64,000 bases of DNA from Cristatella mucedo (Eukaryota; Bryozoa; Phylactolaemata; Cristatellidae). The stretch covers positions 1,350,501 through 1,414,500 of the forward strand of contig WPIO01000072.1 in assembly GCA_009760855.2 (NCBI GenBank), read 5' to 3'. Positions within the stretch are counted from its first letter, which is position 1. Every line of letters begins with the position of its first letter. The position numbers were made by a program, and so were the translations under genes. The notes under the pieces are model-generated. The model ran no database searches. It saw only the letters and a list, made by a program, of their open reading frames with translations, and was not told the origin of the DNA. Shown piece after piece: positions 25,890 to 43,099 of the stretch.

Positions 25890-26450
25890 AAAATTAATAT
25901 TTAATTTTGAATATATAATCCAGCTCCGATTTCTTTTTCTCATCATACCACCATACCCATCAGGTCTTGTTATCTCACCAGTAGGTATAGTAGATTTGAT
26001 TACTTTTTCAGCTTCTTTATATGCTTTTGGATCTATTTCTCTAAGAGTCTCTGAATAGTCTTCTACTTCTTCTTCTATCTTTGCTATCTCATATCTTTTT
26101 TACTTTTTGGTTAGTTTTTCTAAAATTACAAGTTTAATCTCAAGATCCGTTTCTTTCATCTTTCTATCATGGTCTTCATCTTTCTTTCGTTTCTCTAATT
26201 CATTCTCTAATTCCATCTTTCTCTTTTCTTCTTGAATTTTATCATCCATCTCTCTACGATAATTAGCATATTTTTTATCCTCTTTTCCTTTTTTGTTTGT
26301 AACTCAGTTAGTTTTCTTGCTTAATGTATTTCAATTCCTTTATTAGAAATGTTCATACTTTGACCAGTTAACCCAGTTAAAACAGGTGTTACTTTACCAA
26401 CTCCATCTATTACTTTATCTAATACTCAAGCTCCATAGTATTTACCTCTT
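25890..26450 (-). pseudogene. charged coiled-coil protein remnant
   Basis: The minus strand encodes long Glu/Lys-rich stretches with heptad-like spacing (for example a KMELENELEKR-type segment near 26200) and is broken by several stops. It lies directly upstream of the capsid-like gene. A structural or scaffold role is possible; no family recognised. Confidence 0.4.
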
Positions 26451-26459
26451 TTTATGTTG

Positions 26460-27358
26460 CCATGTCCAACTCTAGCAAAGCGATCTATTTCTCTATATTA
26501 CTTGGAAATTTCTATTGTTACTACAACATCTGTAATTGTATTAACTCTGTTCCCATTTTGATCTGATAAACTTAAAAGTACCTATTGCATTTATATAACC
26601 TCTGGATGGTAAGTATAATATATTTGGAATTTGTAAATCAACCTTTTCATCTGGACTAATATCATCAGCATCAATAATGTATAAAGATGAGGATTGTTCT
26701 AAATATCCATTTTTTCTTTCATCGTAAATGGATCAACTAAGTCGCAATCAACACTAACCCATCTTATACCTTTATTATTAGGTAAAACCATTGTATTCCA
26801 TGTTTTATAAATACCAGAGAAATACATTGCTTTTTCAATTGCTTCATAAGGAGTTCCAGCAACTAACCTAGGATCAGATGTTTCTTGTTCATTTGAGTTA
26901 AATCCTAATGTATCTTCAATACTATTAATAAAATTGGGTGCATTACTTCCAAGTAAAACAATATAATCAGGAGTTACTTGCATAACTACTTTATCATCTG
27001 TATCAACACTAAATTTTATTCCGCAACTATTTCTATTTGCTGAATTATAAAAAGCATTAGCATTATTTAATGATTTATTTAAAGCTTTAACAATTTTATT
27101 ACTTTCACAGTAACCAGCTGGAATTAAAATAGAGAAGGTAAGTGGTGAAGTAAGATTTGGTCTATACCAAAGCTTATCCTTTTGCGAAAGAACAACATTT
27201 GAAACTATTTTATTTGTATAAGTAAATTCTAATCTACGCAATCCAACTTCATTATATCCAGATTTAGATCCTAGTAATATGGGATGAGAAATAGTTTTAT
27301 AATCTGAATTACTAGTTCCTGTCAATCTTATAGACATTCTTATATTATTACTTTTCAA
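26460..27358 (-). pseudogene. virion (minor capsid / penton-like) protein, copy A
   Basis: An open frame of 219 codons (27358-26699) starting at an ATG; similar coding sense continues beyond the stop, with a frameshift, to about 26460. Features include an N-terminal SIRLTGTS..DYK element, a strand-rich middle, and the IPAGYCESNKIVKALNKSL segment. This last pattern (hydrophobic-Pro-x-Gly-Tyr, then a helix ending in LN) is common in minor virion proteins of Polinton-like elements. It is a tandem duplicate of copy B immediately upstream, with the same order of motifs. Host-virus attachment or penton function is inference. Confidence 0.45.
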
Positions 27359-27359
27359 T

Positions 27360-28700
27360 TTCTATACTAACAACAGCATCTTTAATTGTATTGACTCTGA
27401 TTCAATTTTGATCTGATACACTAATCTTAAAAGTACTTACTGCGTTTATATCTCCTTTAGTTGGTAAGTATAATATATTTGGAATGTGCAAATTAACTTT
27501 TCACCAGGGATAATATCATCAATATCAATAATAAATAAAGAAGTATATTGTTCTAAAAATCAATTATTTCTGTCTATATAATTAATAAAAGGGTAAACTA
27601 AGTCACAATCTACACTTATCCACGTTACACCTCTATTATCAGGTAAAGCATTTTATTCCACGCCTAATAAATACCAGTGAAATACATTGTTTTTTCAATT
27701 GCTTTATAAGGTGTACCACCAACTAATGCAGGATTGAACGAACCTTGTTGATTTGAGTTAAATTCTAATGTATCTCCAATACTATTAACAGCATAATAAA
27801 AATAATAATGCACTTGATAAAGCACCCTTAGAGAACTATATCTCTCTAGGCGCTTTACATTTGCCACAAAGGGAGATGCAATTGAATGGTAAGTAAAATC
27901 ATGCTTAATAAACAAGCAAAATGAATAATATGGTTAGGGGTGACATGCACAGGGTCAGCATGCAAATATGGTTAGTGGCAGCATCCACAGTGTCAGCACG
28001 CATAAGCAAATGAAAGACGAATCACAGGGACCCACTAAATGCTGTCCTAAATAGGTGTGTTTTTAAATTCTTTTTAAATGTGGTCAGTTCAGGGTATGTT
28101 CTGACGCAGTTCGGGAGGGAGTTTCAGGCTTTGGGAGCATACGAACTAAATGCGTGGTCTCCAAAGGATTTGAGGTTGGTACGGGGTATTTGTAGACTGT
28201 TGGATTCCGAAAAGCGGGCGGTACGATGCTTGGCCTGATAAGGAGTATATCTGAGAGTTCAGCATTAGCATTGCTCCCAAGTATGACAACAAAATCACTT
28301 GCTATTTGCTTAACTATTTTATCATCATTATCAACACTAAATCTTATATGAAAACTAATTTTTGGATTATATAGCGCAGAAATACTATCCCTTGGATCTG
28401 GTGTAGGTTTTTTTATAGTTCCTAAAGCTTTATTTAAAGCAGAAACAATTCTATTACTATCATAATATCCAAGATCAATTGTAATAGAAACATTATTTGA
28501 ATCTGCTGTCCTCCATCTAAACCAAAGTGTATCACTCACATTTTTAACAATGTTTGATATGACTTTATTTGAATAAGTAAGTTATACTCCTCAATCCAAC
28601 TTTATTATAACCAGACTTTTCTCCAAGTATAATTGGAGGTACTAATATTTTATAATCTGAAAAACTTGTCCCAGTTAATCTTATAGACATTTCTTATATT
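27360..28700 (-). pseudogene. virion-protein-like copy B, split by a LINE
   Basis: A tandem relative of copy A. The N-terminal half (about 28690-28255) and the C-terminal half (27795-27360) are separated by a LINE at about 27797-28253. Stops and frameshifts occur in both halves. The C-terminal half extends past the point where copy A stops, which shows that copy A was truncated by mutation. Its similarity to copy A in motif order (I-R-L-T-G-T-S near the start, Y-D-S-N-R-I-V-S-A-L-N in the middle) is direct sequence evidence of duplication. Confidence 0.5.
27797..28253 (-). mobile_element. LINE 3' fragment inside copy B
   Basis: (AAT)n tail, 3' hairpin block (27806-27860), full 3' UTR and part of the post-RT region. 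It is flanked by a short direct repeat, CAGCAT(A/T), at about 27790 and 28259, consistent with a target-site duplication. It interrupts the virion-protein-like gene. Confidence 0.88.
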
Positions 28701-29700
28701 AAACCTCAATAATTTCTATAACAGTAGCAATTTGCTCACCACCGAAGTCTAATACATTTAGGTTTTGATCAGTAATTGTAATATAATTCTTTTGCATAGT
28801 GCCCCAAGAGAACTTAATCTCTATTCAGGCGCTTCACATATGCTTCAGTGCTCGAGCCCACGATCTCAGCCAGGCCTTGGTCGGGGCGAGCACCTTAACC
28901 GCTGGACCAAACCAGCTTGGTGTATCACTATAACAGTAACAGCTTCTGCAGAAACATTATCATACTCTGGTGTATTTGGTGCATATACCATTGTATCCCA
29001 TGGATAGAAATCAAAGCCAAAGCTTCTTAAAGCTTGAGTTTCTATGCCATTTATAAAACTTGTTTCACTAGCAACTAAATTGCAATTTACAAGAATAGGT
29101 TTTACATCTGCAATATTTACTTGATTTTCTGAATAAAACAACATTTGGTTTACAAATAGCAGGAGTAATATTAGGATATAATGTTGAAAAGTTTGGATCT
29201 GTTGTATAAGCAGAAGCAGTAAAACCAAGTAATTTATAAATACTAGATTTACTAGCAATAAAAGTCCAACCAATAGGCATAGTAATCCATGGATGTGCAG
29301 TACCAGTATCAACACCAACTACAAATTTATCTGTAGTAGATCCAGATTGAGTAAAATGATTATTAATCCTATCAAAAATACAAGTATTGAAATCATCACT
29401 ATCCACTGTATAAATACCTGGTTCGATTGTTACAGTTTGTTCCCATCCTTCTGCAACCCTATAAACAAAAGTATTATTAAAAGTAGTAATATTTTTATAG
29501 AGTTGATACCAACTAACTTCTTAAAACAAATTTGTAAATTTTTGTTTCTTAATAAAAAAAGGAGTATTAATATGTAAGTTAAGCGGATTAGTATTACCGA
29601 TAATATTAAATACATACCTTTCTTTACTTGTTTGATAAGTTCTTCTAATACTTTCAACATTTTTAAGTATATCTTGTGCTACTTTCAAAAGTTCTCCCAC
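28690..29700 (-). pseudogene. third virion-protein-like gene, SINE-interrupted
   Basis: Coding sense runs from about 29700 down to about 28690 on the minus strand. It has an intact central frame (29406-29068), then a frameshift into the frame of 28940-29105. A SINE at 28795-28930 separates the last coding segment. The order of elements (an N-terminal I-N-T-P-F element, a TIEPGIY element, and a C-terminal run ending near a D-F-G-G-E-Q element) resembles the layout of copies A and B, so it is probably a more distant paralogue. It contains several stops. Confidence 0.4.
28795..28930 (-). mobile_element. type B SINE in a viral-like gene
   Basis: Read on the minus strand, it has a tRNA-like head with an A-box-like TGGTCCAGCGGTTAAGG and a B-box-like GGGCTCGAGCAC. 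A short tail AAGCGCCTGAATAGAGATTAAGTTCTC matches the core of the LINE 3' hairpin. It lies within the coding sense of the third virion-protein-like gene. Confidence 0.75.
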
Positions 29701-29709
29701 ATCTATATA

Positions 29710-30890
29710 TTATAAAAAAGATTATTTATCTTCTAAAAATAAGATTGTGGTACTTTTCTAGACTTAGCTAAATAATCTACAGCAGCACTGATTGAATTTA
29801 AGACTCCCTTATTTCCAGCAGCAAGTTCTCTCAACCATAAATCAATCTTATTAAACATCTCTGTATCACTTTTAACCAAAATTGGAATAATTTCTAATCC
29901 TTTTCCTACTTTATCTGGATGAAGATAATCAACTATTTTTTATTCTTTTTTAATTTTATTATTTTTATCATTTAGTTACAGGAATATATTGTATGTTTCT
30001 CCTTTAATATTTTGTTCATTTACATTTTCATTTTGTTTATGATATCATTAGAAACACTACCAATTTGTTTAGTTTCAATTATATCAAACAAGTCAGTTTT
30101 TTTTATTTCTACTTGAATAAAACAAATCTCTAATATAATTCTTATTTTCTTCATCAAGAGCTTTTATATAATCCGCAGCATAATCTAAAACTTTTCTAGA
30201 TGCTTCATTTAAAATTTCTTTATTCATTGAAATTGTTTTACCAAGTTTAAACAGTTTTACTGCTCTATTTTTTTCATTAATACCCTTTACTATTCTCTTC
30301 GCATAAGGAGGCATTTTTATCTTTACATTTACCAATATTAAGTACATCACCAGGACTAACATCAATAATGTTTGCTTTCTTACTCTTTGGAGGACGAGTA
30401 GTTGGATTAATTCCAAACTCTTCTGCTATTGCTTTTTGAGTACTATCAAGATCACTTCTTATTTCTTCATTAGCAGCATGTGTCTTTGCTTGATTTACTC
30501 TCTTAATTGCACTTTGAGACTTTCCAGATGCAACATCATTAACTGCTGTTTAATAACACTAGAAGTATCTTGTGGTGCTTTAAGTTCTATTGCCCTTTTT
30601 ATTACTCTCCATTTGAATTGCAAGTTTTTGTCTCGTCGTTTTAAGTTGTTCAACATCAACTTTACCTAAATCATTTTGTTATCTTTCCAACCCATGCTCA
30701 TTTAATTCATGTTCTACTTTATCTCTTACGGCTATTTCTGCTTCAATTCTTTGTATTTCTTGCTTTTTGTTTAGTATATTTGCTTTACGCCATTTTTCTT
30801 GAGTTATCAAGTAAGTTTTTTAAATCAAGTGTTTCTTGAACACTTTCTTCATATGGTCTATTACTTCTTTGATATAATTTTCCGTTAATC
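29710..30890 (-). pseudogene. charged, broken coding remnants of the block
   Basis: Several adjoining minus-strand open pieces, the best at 30416-30093, are Lys/Glu-rich with a basic stretch (KMPPYAKRIVKGINEKNR), and there are coiled-coil-like pieces near 30430-30880. At least two former genes are likely here, upstream of the virion-protein-like genes and downstream of the ATPase-like fragment. No family recognised. Confidence 0.35.
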
Positions 30891-30894
30891 ATTC

Positions 30895-31243
30895 CTATAC
30901 ATAATATGGATTAAAAGTAGTTATCAATTGTTTTCCATCATCATCAATAGACCAAAATCTACCCTCATCTTCAGTCTTAGTCAAGTCTATAACACAATAT
31001 TCAAATCTTTTTCTAGTGCTAGAATCAAGCCCTTCTTTGAATTTTCTTCTATCTATATCACCAACATATGATTCACGAATGTATTCTATATCACTACTAT
31101 TTTGTTTTAAGATTGTAATCATATTTATATTATTTCTAATTTCACGTTTAGGTATTTTAGTAAATCTCTGTGCAAGATAAAATACATTCATTCCTGTATG
31201 TAATCCTCTCATAAAATAATTCCAATTCTTAGTTTGATTTCTT
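30895..31243 (-). pseudogene. packaging ATPase-like C-terminal fragment
   Basis: A 105-codon open frame. It carries the pattern seen near the end of viral FtsK/HerA-type (A32-like) DNA-packaging ATPases: a hydrophobic strand leading to an L-A-Q-R sensor-like element, then K-I-P-x-x-x-R-x-N (here TKIPKREIRNN), a second strand (MITILKQN), and a charged tail. The N-terminal part with the Walker A and B motifs is missing because the A+T-rich block ends at about 31243. So the element is truncated at its right side. Confidence 0.45.
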
Positions 31244-32145
31244 AGTTTGACCGGCTGTGGTCATCATCCGGAATGGCCTTGGATCTTTCAAGTCTCAGCT
31301 AATCGCACATCACTTCTGCGGAGCTTCCCTTTCACCGCAGTGAACTCGTGTGTCTTGTTCTGGCGTGCTTTAAGCGCATATCTGTGCATGATTTGGTGCT
31401 CGTGCCAACATGTTTGCTGGCCCACGCATGTCACTTGTTTGCTTTTGCATGCTTGATACATCGCGCATCACAAGCCCCACGGGAATTGATTCTCTTGCAG
31501 TGACTTTCAAAGTTCCTGGATAAAGTTTAAGTTCTCTCGGGGCGCTATGAGAATGACTTATTGCTGTATCATTGCTCTGGCTTCGAGTGGGCTATGGAAA
31601 ACTTTCGAGCGGAAAGCTCGATTAGTCTGCCTCTTGCCGCTAAACGGAATTAGAAACGGAGATATGTATGTATGTAAATACTGTAGATGCTCAGAAGTGT
31701 CACGTCAATAATTTCTCACTAAGTTTAGTATGTGTTAAATACCTTTGATGACGTTTTTACGATCTTTCAGAAGTTATAGAGTGAGTCCGCCTGGTCGTTT
31801 TAGTCTTAAGACCTAGTATTGCGCTCGCTGTCTCGTCTCTTTACTGCAAAGGCAGACACTCTGGCTGCATTGATTTGTTTTAGAAAAAGAAGCTAATTCA
31901 ATGGGAATGGCAAAAGATGAGGATTATAAGTACTACGGTTGCGATCTCATCCAAGCGCTCAATGAGTTTCAGAGCGCAACACTCGCTACTCACCTCGCTG
32001 TGCCGCTGAGCACTGCTGGGTATCGCTGATCGGTGTATTCGTGACTGGGATGCATTTACCTTAGTATCAACCGTGAGAATCGGCTCGGATGTTCTTGCAG
32101 TGCACTCACCTCTGGTTTCGAATACACAAATATAAATTATCTGTA
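31244..32145. other. intergenic, no gene seen
   Basis: Composition returns to the genomic average. No coding or RNA features recognised. Confidence 0.45.
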
Positions 32146-32149
32146 TTTC

Positions 32150-32280
32150 TTAAGAGAACCAAATCTCTATTGAGGCGCTTCACTTATGCCACGGGCTCCA
32201 GCCCACGAAGTCGGTCATCAAATACGTTCACCTTGACCTAGGTCGTTAAAGGCCAGCACCTTAATCGCGGGAATAAAATG
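32150..32280 (-). mobile_element. type B SINE
   Basis: On the minus strand there is a tRNA-like head (TTAAGGTGCTGGCC..., B-box-like GGGCTGGAGCCC) and the LINE-like tail GAAGCGCCTCAATAGAGATTTGGTTCTC. The internal GACC(T/G)AGGTC words also occur in the copies at 39229 and 54863. Confidence 0.7.
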
Positions 32281-32299
32281 AAATTTATCTCAAACTGTA

Positions 32300-32530
32300 A
32301 CTTCACATAGCTATAAAGACTATGTGGGTGTTACGCAGGAGATTTTTATATAGCACGCTCAGAGCCGAAGCGGCTTTCGGTACCCATTCGGTAGCCAACA
32401 GACTTCATCTCACGCAACAAAGAGAAAGTGGGAAGCATAGCACAGTCAGGAGAGCAGTTGAGGTAGTGAGTAGCATGGAAGTAGCAGCTCGGGACCGCTG
32501 AAAAGAATTAGCCATAGTCGGCAGCAGCCA
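32300..32530 (-). mobile_element. Rep-B retroposon copy
   Basis: Reverse-complement copy of the family defined at 61631-61830. It shares the GTTACGCAGGAGA, GAAGCGGCTTTCGGTACCCATTCGGTAGCCAACAG and CAACAAAGAGAAAGTGGGAAGCATAGCA stretches. Non-coding. Confidence 0.75.
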
Positions 32531-33215
32531 TACATTCTTAGGTATTTTATCGTACCGACATTGTTTCCCCGACTGCCTATGTTTTCCACTTTGCAAGTCG
32601 GGCTGTAAGTCCAGCTAGGCCTGCTTTATTCATAAACTGCATATACTGTCATGAAAGTGGGTTTAGTAATGCATTAACATTTTATTTTGCATACTCATCG
32701 AGCCTGCGTCTACACGTTAGACACCATCGCTCCGCTAGTAAAGCTTCGTTATGTTTTGCTGATGTAAGTATGCACAGCAAAACCGTCAGGCTGTTGTAGT
32801 ATATGCAAGAATCGGTAAAGCAGCTCAACCCTAAATTCGAGGTCATACATATGTTTCTGAAGATGCAAATATGATCGCACCATATCTGCATCATCACCGG
32901 CAGCTTTGCTGCACCACGGGTACTGCGAATGACGTCATAGTCTTACGACTAGCATGTTCGCTGGCAGACTCGAGATTGGGCGGTGGTAACAGCAGCATGT
33001 CCGGAAATTTCCACTACCTGCGAGTCCAAACGTCACGGTTTAACAGCTGAATCGTCAGTCTGTCTTCGTATAAATTAGAGGCATGGCTAGAATATTTAGA
33101 CAGGATGCTGAACTGCAACTTTTTCTATTGCCGTTTGAAACGGCATGCATGCACCCTCTCCTCCTTCCTGCCTTCCCCAACTGTCACAGCTGTGTAAGGT
33201 TTCTAGACCGCTCAA

Positions 33216-33685
<470 letters not shown>

Positions 33686-34299
33686 ATAAATCCAGCTACT
33701 ATTCACTTTAGCACCGGCTGCACAGCAACGTGTCTGTATGCTGTTAGTAACGCACAGCTTGGCCCCGGCTGTGGATCGCTCAAGCACGCGATTGCGTGCA
33801 GACCAGGCAGGCACTCCCATCGCCACGAACTCGCTTCGAGCGGCTCCTGCACTAGAACCATTGTTGCCGCAACCGCAGCTCTCGCAATGGTGCCAGATCT
33901 TGTCAGATCTTGCCTGTAAAGCACCGGCGAAGCCGGCACCTCAAAGCACGGCCAGCGAGTCGCAGATGCTGCTTCGATACATGCAGGTTTGCTGCCGGTA
34001 ACGGAAGGCTGCAGTTACAAAGAGCTCGTGTAACTTAAAAGAACGTGGCCATTTCCTCAGCGTAGAAAAACCTCCTTGACTAATACAGAGGATTGCGTGT
34101 GTCCAGCAACAGCTGCAGCATGGTAATCTCTTGTTCGAAAACTGACTATCACACGACTTGAGCTTTTTGTGCCGCCTAACCGTTGATATTGACATAAACG
34201 GTCCACAATCCTCGTGTATTCGGGAACTGCGGCTAATGTCTAGATCAAAATGTAAACTGGGTGATGCGATGTAGCACGCCGACGTTACGAAAGCAGCAC

Positions 34300-34877
34300 C
34301 CAGTCGCGCCGGCAGTCACGGGCTTCTCACACATGCGCGCTCATGCGCTCGGGGGAGTTCGTGGGAGGGACTAGCACGTGACTCTGCAGAGGCAGGTCGT
34401 CGGCTGTCGAGCGCTCCTCGGCCGTCCTCAGATAGGCCCGACAAGATTAGCGACGTTGCTAACGAGCCAGCGCGCGCCTCGAAATCTCATCGGGCGCACG
34501 CTCGGCTCCGGAGAGCTCGCGAGCACTGAAGATCCCCCGAGCGAGCGCCAATTTTACCCGTCAGCCGCCGCCGCCAGACGTGGCTGTTGGATCGCGAACG
34601 TCACCGGTCCTACAGCTCTCTCGACGCCTCCATCGACGAGCGGGCGGATCTCGGGCGCGTTGCTTTCCTTTCGCGAACGTGCGAGCTGCTGCTAGGTATC
34701 GCGATCGCCAGAGGCCAATTCTGCGCTGTTCGTCGGCTCGCAACGTGACCCGGTGGCCACCGGCGTCGTCTGCCCCGCCCACCGCTGCTGCTCGCCCGAT
34801 GGTGGGCGGGACCGGCGGCCACCGGGTTAGGAGCGTCAGACGACGCGTCGCTGCACTAGAGAGATTCCGTTGCAGCC
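34300..34877 (+). promoter_or_regulatory. CpG-rich upstream region of copy 2
   Basis: G+C- and CpG-rich DNA ending at the start codon of copy 2, with no clear TATA box. It contains an E box, AGCACGTGAC, with its CACGTG core at 34375-34380, nine of ten bases like the lysosomal CLEAR motif, about 500 bp upstream of the ATG. Confidence 0.45.
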
Positions 34878-40177
<5,300 letters not shown>

Positions 40178-40324
40178 ATTGATAGACGCCGCTTTGGCTA
40201 TGCACACTGGGAGCGTGAACTGAACGAGCCGACACAATGTCTCGGGGACATAATTGGATCCACTAAAGCAACGTTTTCAAGGGTAACACATCGACCGATA
40301 TTCATTGGCTTAAGCCGCGAAATG

Positions 40325-40465
40325 ATGATAATAATAATAATAATAATATTGCACTTGATAAAGCGCCCTCAGAGAACTTAATCTCTTTCTAGGCGCTTTA
40401 CATTTGCTGCAAAGTGATACGCAATAGAATAGTAAGTAAAATCATGCTTGAAAAACAAACAAAAT
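40325..40465 (-). mobile_element. LINE 3'-end fragment downstream of copy 2
   Basis: (AAT)n tail, hairpin block (40350-40410) and the start of the 3' UTR, then an abrupt end. It lies about 150 bp after the stop codon of copy 2, so it may sit within that gene's 3' UTR. The nearest AATAAA is beyond it, at 40506-40511. Confidence 0.8.
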
Positions 40466-40469
40466 GAAT

Positions 40470-41615
40470 AATGATCTAAGGATGCTATTAGTAACTGTCA
40501 TCACGAATAAATAATATATCGCGCAGTTGAAAAAGGGCTTACTCGTGCTCTTGCTATTCATGTTATTGGTGTCACTGAAGCTATAGCTATTGCCAATGCC
40601 TGGATATCCGGTATCGCTGCAACTCACCTATATAGCTTGAAGTGCAATTTATCTCTTCGCTTTAGAAGGCAAAAGCTTTTACATGGGAATTTCCACATGT
40701 AGAATTTCACAAAACTTATACTAATAAATTGCGTCACATCACTATTACATAAGTTCTTAGTGTAAGCAGCCGAGTGTTAGAAGGTCAAGCGAGCGAATCG
40801 CATCTATGTAACAAATAACGAATGGCTTGCTTTACATTCCTTTGACTGAGCAATGGTTAAAACAAATTTACATGAAAATGCAGGAAAATCATGATAGCAG
40901 TTCACCTAAAAACTGATTTACCTAAGAGCCAATATATATTCTTGAGTATTTATGAGCTATAGAAAATCTATATTTTGCAGTTTTACCCGATTGGAAAATA
41001 TTCTTACGAGCAATCGGTTGCATTTGTGATGAATGACGCATGCTTTCTGTCGTCTTGGCTTGCTTATATCAGGTGCGGGAAAATGTGAAAGGTTTTTCTT
41101 GGTTGGTTCACAAGCAGCTGCAATCTTATGAAGAGTAGCTTATGGTAGCACCCTCAGAACACTGCGAACGACAATTCAGTGGATGCGCCAAGTATTACCT
41201 CTCAGAAAAATTGCACCTCTATAACTACTAGAGCTCACTGCCTGTGGACTAACTCCGCTGAGCCATAATAGAATTACACGTCATTCTCGGAAGTACTGGT
41301 CGCCATCTTTCAGCATGACGGACGTACTGCGTGACGGAAGGACGGATGGACTTTCTCGCTTTAATTAGCAGGCTTGCTCGGCAATTTTTACGAAATGGCA
41401 AAAGTTCTATACACCCGGTTTAATTAAATCTACGCGTGTGGAAGACAGTTTAACAGAATTTGCAAGAAATCGACGGTACAGTTAAAGTCGAACACAACCC
41501 AAGTAAGAATCTGATGAACAAAGCGTGCTGCATTGTATAAAATGGGATGCCAGTTTGGCAGTCACCTGACCTTCTTATGCCATAGTGATGAGAAGTTGTT
41601 GAAAGTGTCCAGTAC
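40470..41615. other. intergenic, no gene seen
   Basis: Apart from the possible poly(A) signal at 40506-40511, no coding or RNA feature is supportable. Confidence 0.4.
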
Positions 41616-41624
41616 AAGTTCAAT

Positions 41625-42255
41625 AACAATAATAATATAAGAGATCTATTTATTGCCTAAAGATAACTCTTTTAGGCACTTTAAATGTGCTGCGCAGGAA
41701 GCATGTCATCATATGCTCACATTTTCCGTACGTTTTAGCATCAAAACACAATTCTCTTGGAACCAAATCGTGCCATCATATAAAGGGATATCACGATTTC
41801 AAAAGAAATTGAGTTTTAGGCTTTTGGAACATGCAGAATTAAGTATGTGGTTTGTTTCCAAGGCATTCGATTAGAGGCACGCTAAATTAATGGCTTCTGA
41901 AGAGCGCGTTTGGTACAATGACTAGCCTGATTGAGCTGTAACTCTGATAAGTTGGCCAAAGCAAGAGAGTGAATAAACCTGAAAGTTAGCGACAATACTT
42001 AAGGTCAAAACGCTGTTTCGTAGGGAGCCATTGCAGGTCGCCTTGAATGGTGAAAATCGGCGTATGCAACTTTCATGACAGGCAAGTTTACAGTAGAATT
42101 TTACACCAACTGTAAGCACCTTATTGCACAGGGACAAAGACCTGCAAGTCGTGAGTGAAAGAAGTCCAGATGCGAAGTCACAAAAGCTTGGACCAACTTA
42201 GATCTATTATACCTGCATAGGCTACCCTGAGTTTGTGCAAGTTTACATATCTGAA
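41625..42255 (-). mobile_element. degenerate LINE 3' fragment
   Basis: Colinear on the minus strand with the 3' UTR and post-RT region of the reference LINE (ATATAAGAGATCTATTT tail side, then CATTGCAGGTCG-type coding remains around 42020-42130), but with many changes. An older or diverged subfamily. Confidence 0.6.
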
Positions 42256-42274
42256 AGTAGGCAGATCTAATAAA

Positions 42275-43095
42275 AAACAATAATAATAATTATAATGCGT
42301 TTGCATCGGGCTCACAGAGAACTAAATCTGTTTCTATGCACTTTACATAGAATGAAAGGAATCATAAAAATACGATTAATGGTGACACACACAATGTCAC
42401 CAAGCATAAGCATGCAAAGGACAAGGAACCAGCAAATTCTGCGAGCATCAAGTGCATTTTAGCTTAATTTTAAATATCTCAAGTCAGGAGATGTCGTAAC
42501 GTCAGCTGGGAGTTAGTTCAAGGCATAGGAAGCATACAAACTAAAGGCACGGTCTCCAAAATATTCGAGGTTAGTTCAATACACAGTTAACATTTCTAGT
42601 CAAAAGAGCCGTTGGTAAAATGACTTTGAAGTAGCTTTGATAGGAAGGCTGAGGTGAATTAATACAGGGACCTAGAGTGAATGACAAAACCTTGAAGTCG
42701 ATGCGCTGCTTGATGTCGAACAAGTTCAGGTCGGCGACAAGCGGTGTAGTTTGGCAACTGCAATGCTCACGGCAGACAAGCCTAGCTGCCGTGCTTCGTA
42801 CCAACGTTAAGCGCGTAATTGCACAAGCCAGAAAGCTTGCAATTAGTGACTTGACAATGAAGCTGATTTGATCGTCTAGTGAAAGAAAACTTTAGAACGG
42901 CATACGCAGAGTTAATGCAGATGCCACACGAGATATATAGACTGAGCTCAGCTTGAGGGCTTTCTTCCATTTTCTGAGCATCACTATTTTTTCCCACCAG
43001 TTGCAAGGCAGATTTATCGCCATTATATTTGAGAAAATTTGTTTCCATCCAAGTGTGAATACAATTAATTCATGCGGTAGGTATCTGAGAGAGCT
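42275..43095 (-). mobile_element. degenerate LINE 3' fragment
   Basis: ATAATAATTATAATGC tail and hairpin block at 42280-42350, 3' UTR, and post-RT coding remains including TTPLVADLN (42571-42804) and NFLKYNGDK (42782-43048). Broken frames. Confidence 0.75.
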
Positions 43096-43099
43096 TGAT

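Larger units (their letters stand above)
20968..31243. mobile_element. decayed endogenous DNA-virus / Polinton-like block
   Basis: About 10.3 kb, much richer in A+T than its surroundings, with tightly packed gene remains mostly on the minus strand and a few on the + strand at the left. Recognisable parts are a packaging-ATPase-like C terminus, three virion-protein-like genes (two of them a tandem pair), a coiled-coil protein, a capsid-like gene, a PD-(D/E)XK nuclease-like protein and a fibre-like repeat protein. This set fits the Polinton/adintovirus range of DNA elements. I see no protein-primed DNA polymerase and no integrase, so it is partial. Stops, frameshifts, two LINEs and one SINE show that it is an inactive fossil. 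The right end stops abruptly near 31243, after a 12-bp direct repeat (TTCTTAGTTTGA twice). Confidence 0.75.
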
